Below are positions 1 through 8,651 of a DNA stretch of 9,998 nt, in pieces. Source of the stretch: Phycisphaera mikurensis NBRC 102666 (lineage in GTDB: Bacteria > Planctomycetota > Phycisphaerae > Phycisphaerales > SM1A02). The stretch lies in the NCBI GenBank assembly GCA_945870475.1, contig CAMBSR010000070.1, positions 1 to 9,998 on the forward strand. The letters run 5' to 3'. The translations under genes and the position numbers were made by a program. Position 1 is the stretch's first letter. Every line of letters begins with the position of its first letter. The notes beneath the pieces were generated by a model. It saw only the letters and a list, made by a program, of their open reading frames with translations, was not told the origin of the DNA and did not search any database.

Positions 1-1920
1 CAGCAATTCCGCAAGGGCCTCCTCGGTCAGTTCGTGATCTTCGGCGTCGTGCCGAGCATCTTCGTGGTGCTGTGCATCATCGGCGGCGGGACGTACCTCG
101 CCGCCAAGGATGCGCGGTCCAACGCCGCGGAGCTTGCCACTGCGGAGGCGGCCCGGCTGGCCAACGATGTGGAGGGGCGCAACCTGCGTGCCGCCGCCAC
201 GGCAAGCACCATGGGGCTGGCCTTCGAGAACGGGCTGTTCAACAACCGTGCGAATGCCCTGGCGTACCTGCAGTCGATGGCGAATGCCAACCTGGACTTC
301 GGCGTGTTCGTGGCGTACGACGTGAACGCCGATGGTCATGACGCCGACGCCCGCAGCGCGGAGCCCGGTGGCCCGGAGATCATTCCGGCCGTCGCGATGA
401 CCCCCAAGGGACGGTTCGTGCCGCACGTGAACCGCGTGTCGGCGGGGCATCTCGTGCGGCCGATGGTCAACGTGGATTCCCTCGACTTCTGGATCATGGC
501 GAAGCAGCAGGCAACTTCCGGCGCGACCCGCCGCGTGGTCATCAGCGAGCCGCACGTGCGGGAAAACGAGTTCATCTCCGAGTTCGTGTTCCCGATCGTG
601 ATCGACGGAAAGTTCGTGGGCGTGGCCGGCGTGTCGCGCACGCTGGCCCTCGGACGCCAGCACGTGAAGGACTCCGCGGAGCGCACCGGCCTCAACTTCA
701 TGCTGCTGACCGACAAGGACAATTTCGTCGCGGCGGCCGCCGGTGATGCCACCGGCGACGACAAGCTCCGCAGCGAGTTCGAGGGGCTCTCCGGCAGGCC
801 GCTCGAGAAGACGCCGTGGGCCGCCACGCTCCGCGAACTGGTCTCCAAGACGGGCGAGCCCTCGAGCGGACGTGCGGTCAACCCGATCACCGAAGTCGAG
901 GACATCCACGCCATCGCGCGCGCAGGCGCGTCGGGCTGGAAGGTGGTGGCCGAGGTTCCCCGTGCGCGGCTGATGCAGCAGGTCTGGCAGTCGATGTGGC
1001 CGGGACTCATCGTCGGGGCCATCGGCATTGCCGTCATGGCAACGCTGATCGTCCGCACCGCACGCCGGGTGGTGGCCGAGGTGCGCGGATCCACGATCGC
1101 CATCAGCAGCACCGCCACGCAGATGGCAAGTTCCAGCCGCCAGCAGGAAGAGGTGGCGCAGACCTTCGGCAGCAGCAGCGTGGAGATCGCCGCGGCCGTC
1201 CGCGAGATCACCGCCACCGGCAGCGAGCTCCTCCGCAAGATGGAGGAGCTGTCGGCCGCCGCCGGCGAGTCCGCGCAGAACGCCACCCAGGGACGCGCAG
1301 GCGTGCAGGCCATGGGCAGCACCATGGACGGCCTGGCCGCCGCGACCAGCAACGTGGCCGAGCGCCTCTCGGCGATCAGCGAGAAGGCCAGCAGCATCAA
1401 TGCCATCGTCGACACCATCACCAAGGTCGCCGACCAGACCAACCTCCTGAGCGTCAACGCCGCCATCGAGGCCGAGAAGGCCGGCGAGAGCGGCCGCGGC
1501 TTCCTGGTGGTGGCGCGCGAGATCCGCCGCCTGGCAGACCAGACCGCATCCGCCACGCTCGACATCGAGAACATGGTGCGCCAGATGCAGGGTGCCGTCT
1601 CCGGCGGCGTCATGGAGATGGACCGCTTCAGCGAGCAGGTGCGCCGCGGCGTGACCAACGTCGGCGAGGTGGGCAACCGCCTCACGCAGGTCATCGACCA
1701 GGTGGGCAGCGTGGAAGGCCGGTTCGCCGAGGTCACCGAGGGCATGCAGAGCCAGGTGCAGGGCGCCGAGCAGATCCGCCAGGCCATGGACGCGCTGGCG
1801 CAGAACGCATCCCGCGCCCGCGAGGCCACCGGCGAGTTCTCGCAGGCGGCAGCGAACCTGCGCGAGTCGATCGGCAGCCTTCGCGCCACCGTGGGCGGGG
1901 CAACGAGCGAGCTGTCTTAA
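1..1920 (+). CDS. Methyl-accepting chemotaxis protein (WspA-like tip), 5' end truncated by window
   Basis: Membrane chemoreceptor that should sense a ligand outside the cytoplasm and control a CheA-type kinase. The frame is open to base 1 (QQFRKGLLGQFV...), and a cytoplasmic N-terminus precedes the first membrane segment. The GTG at 34 is therefore probably internal and the true start lies just upstream. Counting from 34: TM1 about 2-22; periplasmic Cache-like sensor about 30-315, including the FVFPIVIDGKFVGVAGV strand typical of Cache folds; TM2 322-341; then a long coiled-coil hairpin. Its tip (about 465-505) reads VADQTNLLSVNAAIEAEKAG, followed by RRLADQTASATLDIE. This resembles the WspA-type tip more than the classical NLLALNAAIEAARAGE form. 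I see no clear HAMP domain after TM2 and no C-terminal NWETF-like CheR-binding pentapeptide. The STAS gene follows after 72 bases. MCP identity is near certain; assignment to a Wsp-like or alternative-function pathway is inference. Confidence 0.95.
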   Translation, partial: QQFRKGLLGQFVIFGVVPSIFVVLCIIGGGTYLAAKDARSNAAELATAEAARLANDVEGRNLRAAATASTMGLAFENGLFNNRANALAYLQSMANANLDFGVFVAYDVNADGHDADARSAEPGGPEIIPAVAMTPKGRFVPHVNRVSAGHLVRPMVNVDSLDFWIMAKQQATSGATRRVVISEPHVRENEFISEFVFPIVIDGKFVGVAGVSRTLALGRQHVKDSAERTGLNFMLLTDKDNFVAAAAGDATGDDKLRSEFEGLSGRPLEKTPWAATLRELVSKTGEPSSGRAVNPITEVEDIHAIARAGASGWKVVAEVPRARLMQQVWQSMWPGLIVGAIGIAVMATLIVRTARRVVAEVRGSTIAISSTATQMASSSRQQEEVAQTFGSSSVEIAAAVREITATGSELLRKMEELSAAAGESAQNATQGRAGVQAMGSTMDGLAAATSNVAERLSAISEKASSINAIVDTITKVADQTNLLSVNAAIEAEKAGESGRGFLVVAREIRRLADQTASATLDIENMVRQMQGAVSGGVMEMDRFSEQVRRGVTNVGEVGNRLTQVIDQVGSVEGRFAEVTEGMQSQVQGAEQIRQAMDALAQNASRAREATGEFSQAAANLRESIGSLRATVGGATSELS

Positions 1921-1979
1921 CAGAAAGCAGACATGCCGGCGCGGGCTTCCGGGGGCGGTCCACCGCTAACCTGCCCACC

Positions 1980-1985
1980 GAGGAG
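1980..1985 (+). promoter_or_regulatory. Shine-Dalgarno site fixing the STAS gene start
   Basis: GAGGAG lies 7 bases before the GTG at 1993. The upstream in-frame ATG at 1933 has no comparable site, and the residues it would add (Pro/Ala/Gly-rich) do not resemble a STAS N-terminus. This supports the GTG start. Confidence 0.7.
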
Positions 1986-1992
1986 TTCGCTC

Positions 1993-2352
1993 GTGGCAAG
2001 CAGCATCGACACCATTCCCGACGGCATCGTGGTGGCCCTGTCCGGGCGCCTCGACTCTGCCAATTCAGCCGAGACCCTCGCCCTGATCACCACGGCGTGG
2101 GGCCCCGAAACGAAGCGCGTGGTCTTCGACTGCACCGCGGTCAGCTTCGTCTCGTCGGCAGGCCTTGGGGTGATGGTGCAGGCCGCGCGCCAGGCGAAGA
2201 CGCGCGGCGGCAGCGCCCACCATCATGCAGCCAGCCCCGCCATCCTGCAGCTGCTGCGGATCGCGGGCCTGGGGGCGGTCATCACGCCGTACCTTCCGGC
2301 GGCAGCCCCCGCGGAAGCGTCGGCCAGCCCGACGGTGTCCGCGCACGGCTGA
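1993..2352 (+). CDS. STAS-domain protein (anti-sigma-factor-antagonist type)
   Basis: Small cytoplasmic single STAS domain of 119 residues from GTG 1993. STAS proteins of this class (SpoIIAA/RsbV-like) switch partners by phosphorylation of a conserved serine. Visible core: strand IVVALSGRLD (12-21), strand RVVFDCTAVSFV (42-53), then the SSAGLGVMV turn and helix. Aligned with the D-S-[ST]-G-L phosphosite of RsbV/SpoIIAA, Ser55 takes the phosphoserine position, and the preceding Asp is replaced by Ser54. The domain continues to about residue 100 and ends in an Ala/Pro-rich tail. It lies 72 bases after the chemoreceptor and 10 bases before the transporter, which suggests co-transcription. The partner could be an anti-sigma-type kinase or a component of the receptor pathway; neither is in the window. 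The domain call is strong and the role is inference. Confidence 0.88.
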   Translation: MASSIDTIPDGIVVALSGRLDSANSAETLALITTAWGPETKRVVFDCTAVSFVSSAGLGVMVQAARQAKTRGGSAHHHAASPAILQLLRIAGLGAVITPYLPAAAPAEASASPTVSAHG

Positions 2353-2362
2353 GCTCGCGAGC

Positions 2363-4045
2363 ATGAACACCTTCTCGACCATCTCGTCCGCGGCCCTGTT
2401 CATGGCGGGACTGGCGTTCTTCTTCCACGGGCTCGATGGCGTCCGCGATTCCCTGAAGTCGATGGCCGGGCGGACGTTCCGCAAGCGCGTTGCGCGGCTG
2501 ACCGCGTCCGGACCCCTTGCCGCGTTCTGGGGATTCGTCCTCGGGGCGCTGGCGCAGAGCGCATCCGCGGCATCGTTCATCGTCTCGGGCTTCGTGTCGA
2601 GCCGGCTGCTCCCGCTGCGTCGTGGCCTGACGATGGTGGCGTGGGCGAACCTTGGAACGGTGGTGCTCCCGTTCGTCGCGTCCTTCGACATCCGTACCGC
2701 CATCACGCTGGTGCTCGGCCTGGGAGGGCTGCTCGCGGTGTCCAAGTCCGGCCGCGCGCTGATGCCGGCCTGGCGCGGCGCGTTCATGCTGGGCCTCCTG
2801 ATGCTCGGCCTCGAGTTCCTGAAGGAGGCCACCGGGCCGATCCCGCAGCAGCCCTGGTTCCGCGAGGCCGCGGCGCAGGTGGACCAGTCGCTTGCGTTCG
2901 GGTTCCTGCTCGGCCTGCTGGCACGGATGGTCATCCAGTCGACGTCGGCGATCGTGATCATTGCGGTCACGCTGTCGACGAACGGCATCCTGGATACCTG
3001 GCACGCTTCGATGATCGTGCACGGTGCGGGCGTGGGCGTGGGCCTCTCCGTGCTCGTCCTGGGCGGCTCCGCACGCGGCCTGCCCCGCCAGCTCGCCTAC
3101 TTCCAGGCCATCATCAACACCGCGGCCGGCGCACTGCTTGCCATGGGGGCGGCCCTCTCTAAGTACGGGGGCCTGCCCAACCTCCTGGACCTTCTGCGCT
3201 CCTCGATGGGAATGGATCCGAGCCGCACGCTTGCGGTGGTGTTCCTGGTGCAGCAGGCGATCACGGTGGTGGTGGCGCAGGCATGCGCCTCACGCTGGGA
3301 GCAATGGCTCGCCTGGCTCAGCCCGCTCACCTCCGCACAGAGCCTCGCCACGCCGCAGTTCATCGGGCAGGGCTCGGGGATGGATGCATCGAGCTGCCTG
3401 GACCTGGCGCAGCGCGAGCAGCAGCGGATCATCGATGCGATCCCCGGCTTGCTGGACGCAGTGCGCGCAGACGGCGAGCGGGACGCCGCGGAATGCACCC
3501 GCGACGCGGAATCGTGCCATGCGCTCGGCGCCGAGATCCAGGACACGCTCCACGAGCTCTCCCAGTCGCGCCTCGATCGCGAGGACTCCGAGGAACTGCT
3601 CGCCCTCGACATCCGGCAGCGCACGATCGACCAGCTCATCGACGAACTCGTGCGGTTCACGGCCGCGGTGGCCGCTGAGCGGCGCCAGGAGCAGGCCGCC
3701 GGGGTTGCACACGGCACCGGCCTCCTGTTCGGCATGACCGAGGGCCTTCACCTGGTGCTGATGCAGCTGTCACAGGCAACCCGCGATCGGGCGCCCGATG
3801 ACATCGCGATGCTCTCGATGATTGCCGGGGACCGCGGCGACCTGGTCGAGCAGCTGCGTGCCGAGATCGTCACCTCGTCCGCTGCAGGCGGCGGCACCGG
3901 GCTCCAGTTCGCCATGGCACTCTTCGAGCGCTCGATCTGGCTCGTGGGGAAGCTGGCCCCGCCGATGCCGCCCGAGGCGGCGGCGCCCGAAGGCACCGCC
4001 ACCTCGGAGTCCGGCTCAGAAACCCTCGAATCGGCTGCCCATTAG
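2363..4045 (+). CDS. Na/Pi cotransporter family protein with C-terminal PhoU-like domain
   Basis: Integral inner-membrane protein of the NptA/PNaS family (560 aa), predicted to use the sodium gradient to move phosphate; the exact substrate is not proven by sequence. The N-terminal half holds two inverted transport repeats, each with the family's QSSSA-type signature: QSASA at 65-69 and QSTSA at 192-196. The membrane segment FMAGLAFFFHGLDGVRDSLK near the start and the ANLGTVVLPF stretch (95-104) are also typical. Residues about 340-530 are a soluble, highly helical, Glu/Arg-rich region matching the PhoU-like tail common in this family. ATG 2363 is chosen because the 46 codons upstream are an Arg/Pro-rich shadow of the STAS gene. 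There is no strong ribosome-binding site, so translation may be coupled to the STAS gene, whose stop is 10 bases upstream. The gene end overlaps the convergent monooxygenase gene by 4 bases. Confidence 0.92.
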   Translation: MNTFSTISSAALFMAGLAFFFHGLDGVRDSLKSMAGRTFRKRVARLTASGPLAAFWGFVLGALAQSASAASFIVSGFVSSRLLPLRRGLTMVAWANLGTVVLPFVASFDIRTAITLVLGLGGLLAVSKSGRALMPAWRGAFMLGLLMLGLEFLKEATGPIPQQPWFREAAAQVDQSLAFGFLLGLLARMVIQSTSAIVIIAVTLSTNGILDTWHASMIVHGAGVGVGLSVLVLGGSARGLPRQLAYFQAIINTAAGALLAMGAALSKYGGLPNLLDLLRSSMGMDPSRTLAVVFLVQQAITVVVAQACASRWEQWLAWLSPLTSAQSLATPQFIGQGSGMDASSCLDLAQREQQRIIDAIPGLLDAVRADGERDAAECTRDAESCHALGAEIQDTLHELSQSRLDREDSEELLALDIRQRTIDQLIDELVRFTAAVAAERRQEQAAGVAHGTGLLFGMTEGLHLVLMQLSQATRDRAPDDIAMLSMIAGDRGDLVEQLRAEIVTSSAAGGGTGLQFAMALFERSIWLVGKLAPPMPPEAAAPEGTATSESGSETLESAAH

Positions 4046-5208
4046 CACGGGCCCCACGCAGCCAGCGCGATCGCCAGGTCCGCGCCGTTGGTGGTGCCGT
4101 CGCCGTCGAAGTCGAAGTTGGAAGCCTGGCCCCAGCTTCCGAGCATGATCCCGAGGTCGGCGGAATCCACGACGCGGTCGCCGTTGCAGTCACCGTCGCA
4201 CTCCGGCGGAGCACCCGGCACGCTGCCGACGGCGGCGATGCTGGTGGGCAGGAGCCCGGGGATCGCGTACGACGCGGTGCACCCGACCACGACGGAGGCG
4301 CCAGGCAGCAGCACATCGTTGTAGTCGGTGTTGGTCACCACGTAGTGGTTGCCCACGCGCGACTGCTGGACGCCGTTCCACATGCTGTTGATGTCCGCCA
4401 CCCAGTCGAATTCCAGCTTCCATCCGCGGATGGTCTGGGTGGAGGCGTTGGTGATGGTGAACGCACCCTGCCCACCGCCCGTCCACTGGCTGCTGAAGCT
4501 GAAGGTGGCCGCCGCGGGGATCACCGGGGGTGCGCCCTCGTTGCCGTAGTCCACGCCGCCGTAATCCAGATCGCTGGTGGAGAAGAAGACCTCGTTGTTC
4601 GGGTCAATGCGCTGCCAGATCACGTAGAGCACGTGCCGGCCCACCCGCTGCGGAAGTTGCAGGGTCATGTAGTAGCTGAGGCCCGCACCGTTGGTGCCGC
4701 AGTTGCAATCCGTGTTGCCCGCGCCGCATGAGCCGCGCAGGAGTGCCGTCTCGGCGCCTGCCACAGGCTCCAGGTCCGACCAGCGCAGCGGCTGCCGCGG
4801 GTCATAGCCATTGCGCGTGATGTACGCCTTGAAGAAGCTGGGGTCATGCGGCGTGGTGGCATAGAAACGGCACTCGCGCGGTCCGGCCACCACGGGAGTG
4901 GCATACCAGTCGGTGCGCGCGAGGTTCAGCCCCGCATACTTCTCGCGGCCCACGCCCGGCAGCTGCCCGTCGGGGATGACGGCCGCGTAGTCGTAGCCGG
5001 GCACGTTGCGGGTCACCTCGTTCCAGTCGTAGAACGCCTGCGTGCCGGCCACGCCGATGGCGGCAGCGGCAGCAGCGCCCTGCGGCGTCTGCGGGTTGTC
5101 GAGGAAGATCTTGTAGGTGCGACTGATGGGGTCCGCCATGGAACCATGGCCGAAGGCGGGGACGGCAGCCAGGAGGAGCGAGGCAATGCAGGTGGCGATG
5201 CGCTTCAT
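4042..5208 (-). CDS. Secreted AA10 lytic polysaccharide monooxygenase with CBM2 and C-terminal dockerin-like module
   Basis: Copper enzyme (388 aa) that cleaves crystalline polysaccharide oxidatively; chitin is likely given the neighbouring chitinase, though cellulose is possible for AA10. Signal peptide 1-20 (cleavage AFG/H) leaves His21 as the mature N-terminus, as the histidine brace requires. The second brace histidine is His121 in TTPHDPSFF, and Phe208 in NEVFFSTSDL aligns with the axial aromatic residue. AA10 spans 21-222, with AVIPDGQLPG and RWSDLEP also typical. A CBM2 follows (about 235-330: GWKLEFDW, VGNHYVV). Residues 337-388 form a double EF-hand dockerin-like module with loops DCNGDRVVDSAD and DFDGDGTTNGAD; it begins at Cys337 and ends at the C-terminal residue Cys388. 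The start has AAAGGA 8 bases upstream. The gene lies 81 bases after the chitinase on the same strand, probably co-transcribed. The residue two before His121, usually Ala, is Thr119. Confidence 0.93.
   Translation of the reverse strand: MKRIATCIASLLLAAVPAFGHGSMADPISRTYKIFLDNPQTPQGAAAAAAIGVAGTQAFYDWNEVTRNVPGYDYAAVIPDGQLPGVGREKYAGLNLARTDWYATPVVAGPRECRFYATTPHDPSFFKAYITRNGYDPRQPLRWSDLEPVAGAETALLRGSCGAGNTDCNCGTNGAGLSYYMTLQLPQRVGRHVLYVIWQRIDPNNEVFFSTSDLDYGGVDYGNEGAPPVIPAAATFSFSSQWTGGGQGAFTITNASTQTIRGWKLEFDWVADINSMWNGVQQSRVGNHYVVTNTDYNDVLLPGASVVVGCTASYAIPGLLPTSIAAVGSVPGAPPECDGDCNGDRVVDSADLGIMLGSWGQASNFDFDGDGTTNGADLAIALAAWGPC
4045..4200 (-). other. Dockerin-like double EF-hand module at the C-terminus of the monooxygenase
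   Basis: Two calcium-binding-type 12-residue loops with acidic or Asn residues at positions 1, 3, 5, 9 and 12, each followed by a helix ending in a WG pair (GSWGQ, AAWGP). The module is bracketed by Cys337 and Cys388, 51 residues apart, plus an extra Cys341. This resembles the GC-type dockerins of Phycisphaerales. The usual idea is attachment to a surface or scaffold partner, but no cohesin is present in the window. Confidence 0.8.
4219..4506 (-). repeat. CBM2-coding segment, copy in the monooxygenase gene
   Basis: Codes for the family 2 carbohydrate-binding module. It closely matches the CBM2 segment at 7111-7386 in the chitinase gene at protein level (shared GWKLEFDW and VGNHYVV blocks) and locally at DNA level: around 4337-4356 and 7217-7236, 19 of 20 bases agree. 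This indicates a shared recent origin or domain shuffling. Confidence 0.7.
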
Positions 5209-5216
5209 GTGCAGAT

Positions 5217-5222
5217 TCCTTT
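5217..5222 (-). promoter_or_regulatory. Shine-Dalgarno site of the monooxygenase gene
   Basis: On the minus strand this reads AAAGGA, 8 bases before the ATG at 5208-5206. The 81-base space between the chitinase stop (5290) and this start shows no convincing promoter or terminator, so read-through from the chitinase gene is plausible. Confidence 0.55.
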
Positions 5223-5289
5223 CATGTATCGGGTGTCGATGCGGAGCGGACGATGCGGGGTGAATGTTGCGGCGTGAACGATGCGCTGC

Positions 5290-7470
<2,181 letters not shown>

Positions 7471-7640
7471 TGCACGCCTTTCCTGTTTGCCGCCGTTGCC
7501 GGCGGTTCCACACAGCTGACCCTACGGCCGTGCCGCAGCCCCCGGCCGAACGCAATCCGGAAAAATTCGTCAATTGCAGATAACGGCCACAGGCTGCGGG
7601 ATGCCCCCCGGCTGGCCATCGAAAGGCCCCGCGAACCGAA
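7471..7640 (-). promoter_or_regulatory. Intergenic region upstream of the chitinase; ribosome-binding site and possible promoter
   Basis: This is the longest gene-free stretch of the window (170 bases). On the minus strand it ends with the ribosome-binding site AGGAAAGG (7484-7477). An AT-rich patch (7561-7583) stands out in this GC-rich DNA. It contains TTGACG (7573-7568), a reasonable -35 element, but the position 17 bases downstream (TTCGGC, 7550-7545) is a poor -10. An imperfect GC-rich hairpin is possible at 7585-7617 (outer GGCC/GGCC stem), after the nuclease stop and about 18 bases before a run of five T; it is a weak terminator candidate. Promoter and terminator are both tentative. 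Confidence 0.3.
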
Positions 7641-8606
7641 TTACTCCGGCAACTCGCCCTGCTTCGGCGTGGCGTTGCCGCCCTTGGGAGAAGCAGGAGA
7701 CGTGGTTGGCGCGGTGCCCTTCGGGTTCTTCGCGTCCTTGGTGCCACCGTTGGTGTCCTTGGTGCCCTTTCCGCCCTTCAGATCCTTGGCACTTCCCGGA
7801 GCGAGCGCGTCGTTGAGGAGCGCGCCGAGCCGCACCCCGCCCACCTCCAGGCACGTGTTCAGGGTCGGCAGCCACTGGCGGAAATAGGCATCATCGACGC
7901 CGGTCTTGGCATTGGGCGCATCGCGGTAGAGCGTGCGCGTGATGGAGAACGACTCGTTGGCCCACACGGCCGGGTCGGCGGAGGCGGTCCACTTCTTCAG
8001 TTCCGCCGGCGTGATGGACTGCCGAAGGTCGGCGGACATGGTGGCCCAGCCGCCCTTCGTGTCCTTGAGGCGCCGCTGGATGAGCTCGGAATCCCACACC
8101 TTGTGCATGTTGGACTTCCTGCCGAAGGCCTGGATGGTGAGCTTGTTGCCGCCCAGGTCCTCCTTGTACGAGACGTGGAACGGCTGGTGCAGGTCGCCCA
8201 CGAAGTGGATCAGGAGGCGCAGCGCGAGCAGGCGCTCCTCCTTCGGCTTGGTGGTGTCCTTCAGGATGTCGCGGTACTTGAGGATGGACGACACCACCTG
8301 CTTGCCGTCGTTGCCGTCGCGGGCCATGTCGAGCGACGTGGCGTTGCGCGGCACGTTGATGTAGTGGAGCGGCTTGATCCAGTCGTACTGTCCGTCGCTG
8401 CGCACCTTGTCGGCCCACACGGCGGCGTCGGCCACGGTCTCGTCGCCGAGGAGCTCGCGAAGCGCCTGCTGCGCCGGCTCGGAGAGCTGGGACGTGGCGA
8501 TGGTGGCCACGATCTTGTGGCCGTCGTCGCCCCACGCAAAGCATGGCGCGCATGCAAGGGATGCGGCGAGGGAACCGGCCACGCACGAGGCGATGAGGCG
8601 CTTCAT
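7641..8606 (-). CDS. Secreted S1/P1-type zinc nuclease with Lys/Gly/Thr-rich tail
   Basis: Zinc-dependent, single-strand-preferring nuclease of 321 aa that releases 5'-nucleotides from RNA or DNA, and in some members 3'-phosphate. Signal peptide 1-24 (cleavage CFA/W) exposes Trp25 as the mature N-terminus, which binds zinc in this family. All trinuclear-site ligands are present with the same spacings as in nuclease P1: Trp25, His30, Asp66, His81, His134, Asp138, His144, His168 and Asp172 (motifs WGDDGH, VWADKVR, LHYINVP, HFVGDLHQPFH, NMHKVWD). The fold ends near residue 270; the last 50 or so residues are a low-complexity Lys/Gly/Thr/Pro tail of unknown role. No clear ribosome-binding site precedes ATG 8606. 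The YHYH-PEBP gene ends 45 bases upstream on the same strand, so the two may share a transcript. A role in nucleotide and phosphate scavenging is inference. Confidence 0.95.
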   Translation of the reverse strand: MKRLIASCVAGSLAASLACAPCFAWGDDGHKIVATIATSQLSEPAQQALRELLGDETVADAAVWADKVRSDGQYDWIKPLHYINVPRNATSLDMARDGNDGKQVVSSILKYRDILKDTTKPKEERLLALRLLIHFVGDLHQPFHVSYKEDLGGNKLTIQAFGRKSNMHKVWDSELIQRRLKDTKGGWATMSADLRQSITPAELKKWTASADPAVWANESFSITRTLYRDAPNAKTGVDDAYFRQWLPTLNTCLEVGGVRLGALLNDALAPGSAKDLKGGKGTKDTNGGTKDAKNPKGTAPTTSPASPKGGNATPKQGELPE

Positions 8607-8651
8607 GCCCGCAGGCTACGCGAGGTTGCGGCCGGATCTGCCGGCGGGTGG

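Noticed and set aside
336..1889. Long minus-strand open frame of 517 codons opposite the chemoreceptor
   Set aside because: Its residues (Ser/Arg/Ala/Thr-rich) show no domain, and the plus frame has clear MCP motifs throughout. It is a typical GC-rich antisense shadow.
1933..1992. Earlier ATG start for the STAS gene
   Set aside because: No ribosome-binding site and a Pro/Gly-rich extension unlike STAS; the GTG at 1993 has GAGGAG at good spacing.
1921..1992. Possible terminator hairpin between chemoreceptor and STAS genes (GCGG TCCA CCGC)
   Set aside because: Only 4 base pairs and no T-run follows; co-transcription is more likely.
2225..2362. N-terminal extension of the Na/Pi transporter
   Set aside because: The 46 codons are an Arg/Pro/Cys-rich shadow of the STAS gene; family homology begins at ATG 2363.
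2353..2362. Perfect 10-base palindrome GCTCGCGAGC filling the gap before the transporter start
   Set aside because: Such palindromes are expected several times by chance in 10 kb of GC-rich DNA. With no loop it cannot form a useful hairpin, and no operator family is recognised.
816..2366. Plus-strand frame of 516 codons across the chemoreceptor and STAS genes
   Set aside because: Arg/Gly/His-rich out-of-frame reading of two real genes.
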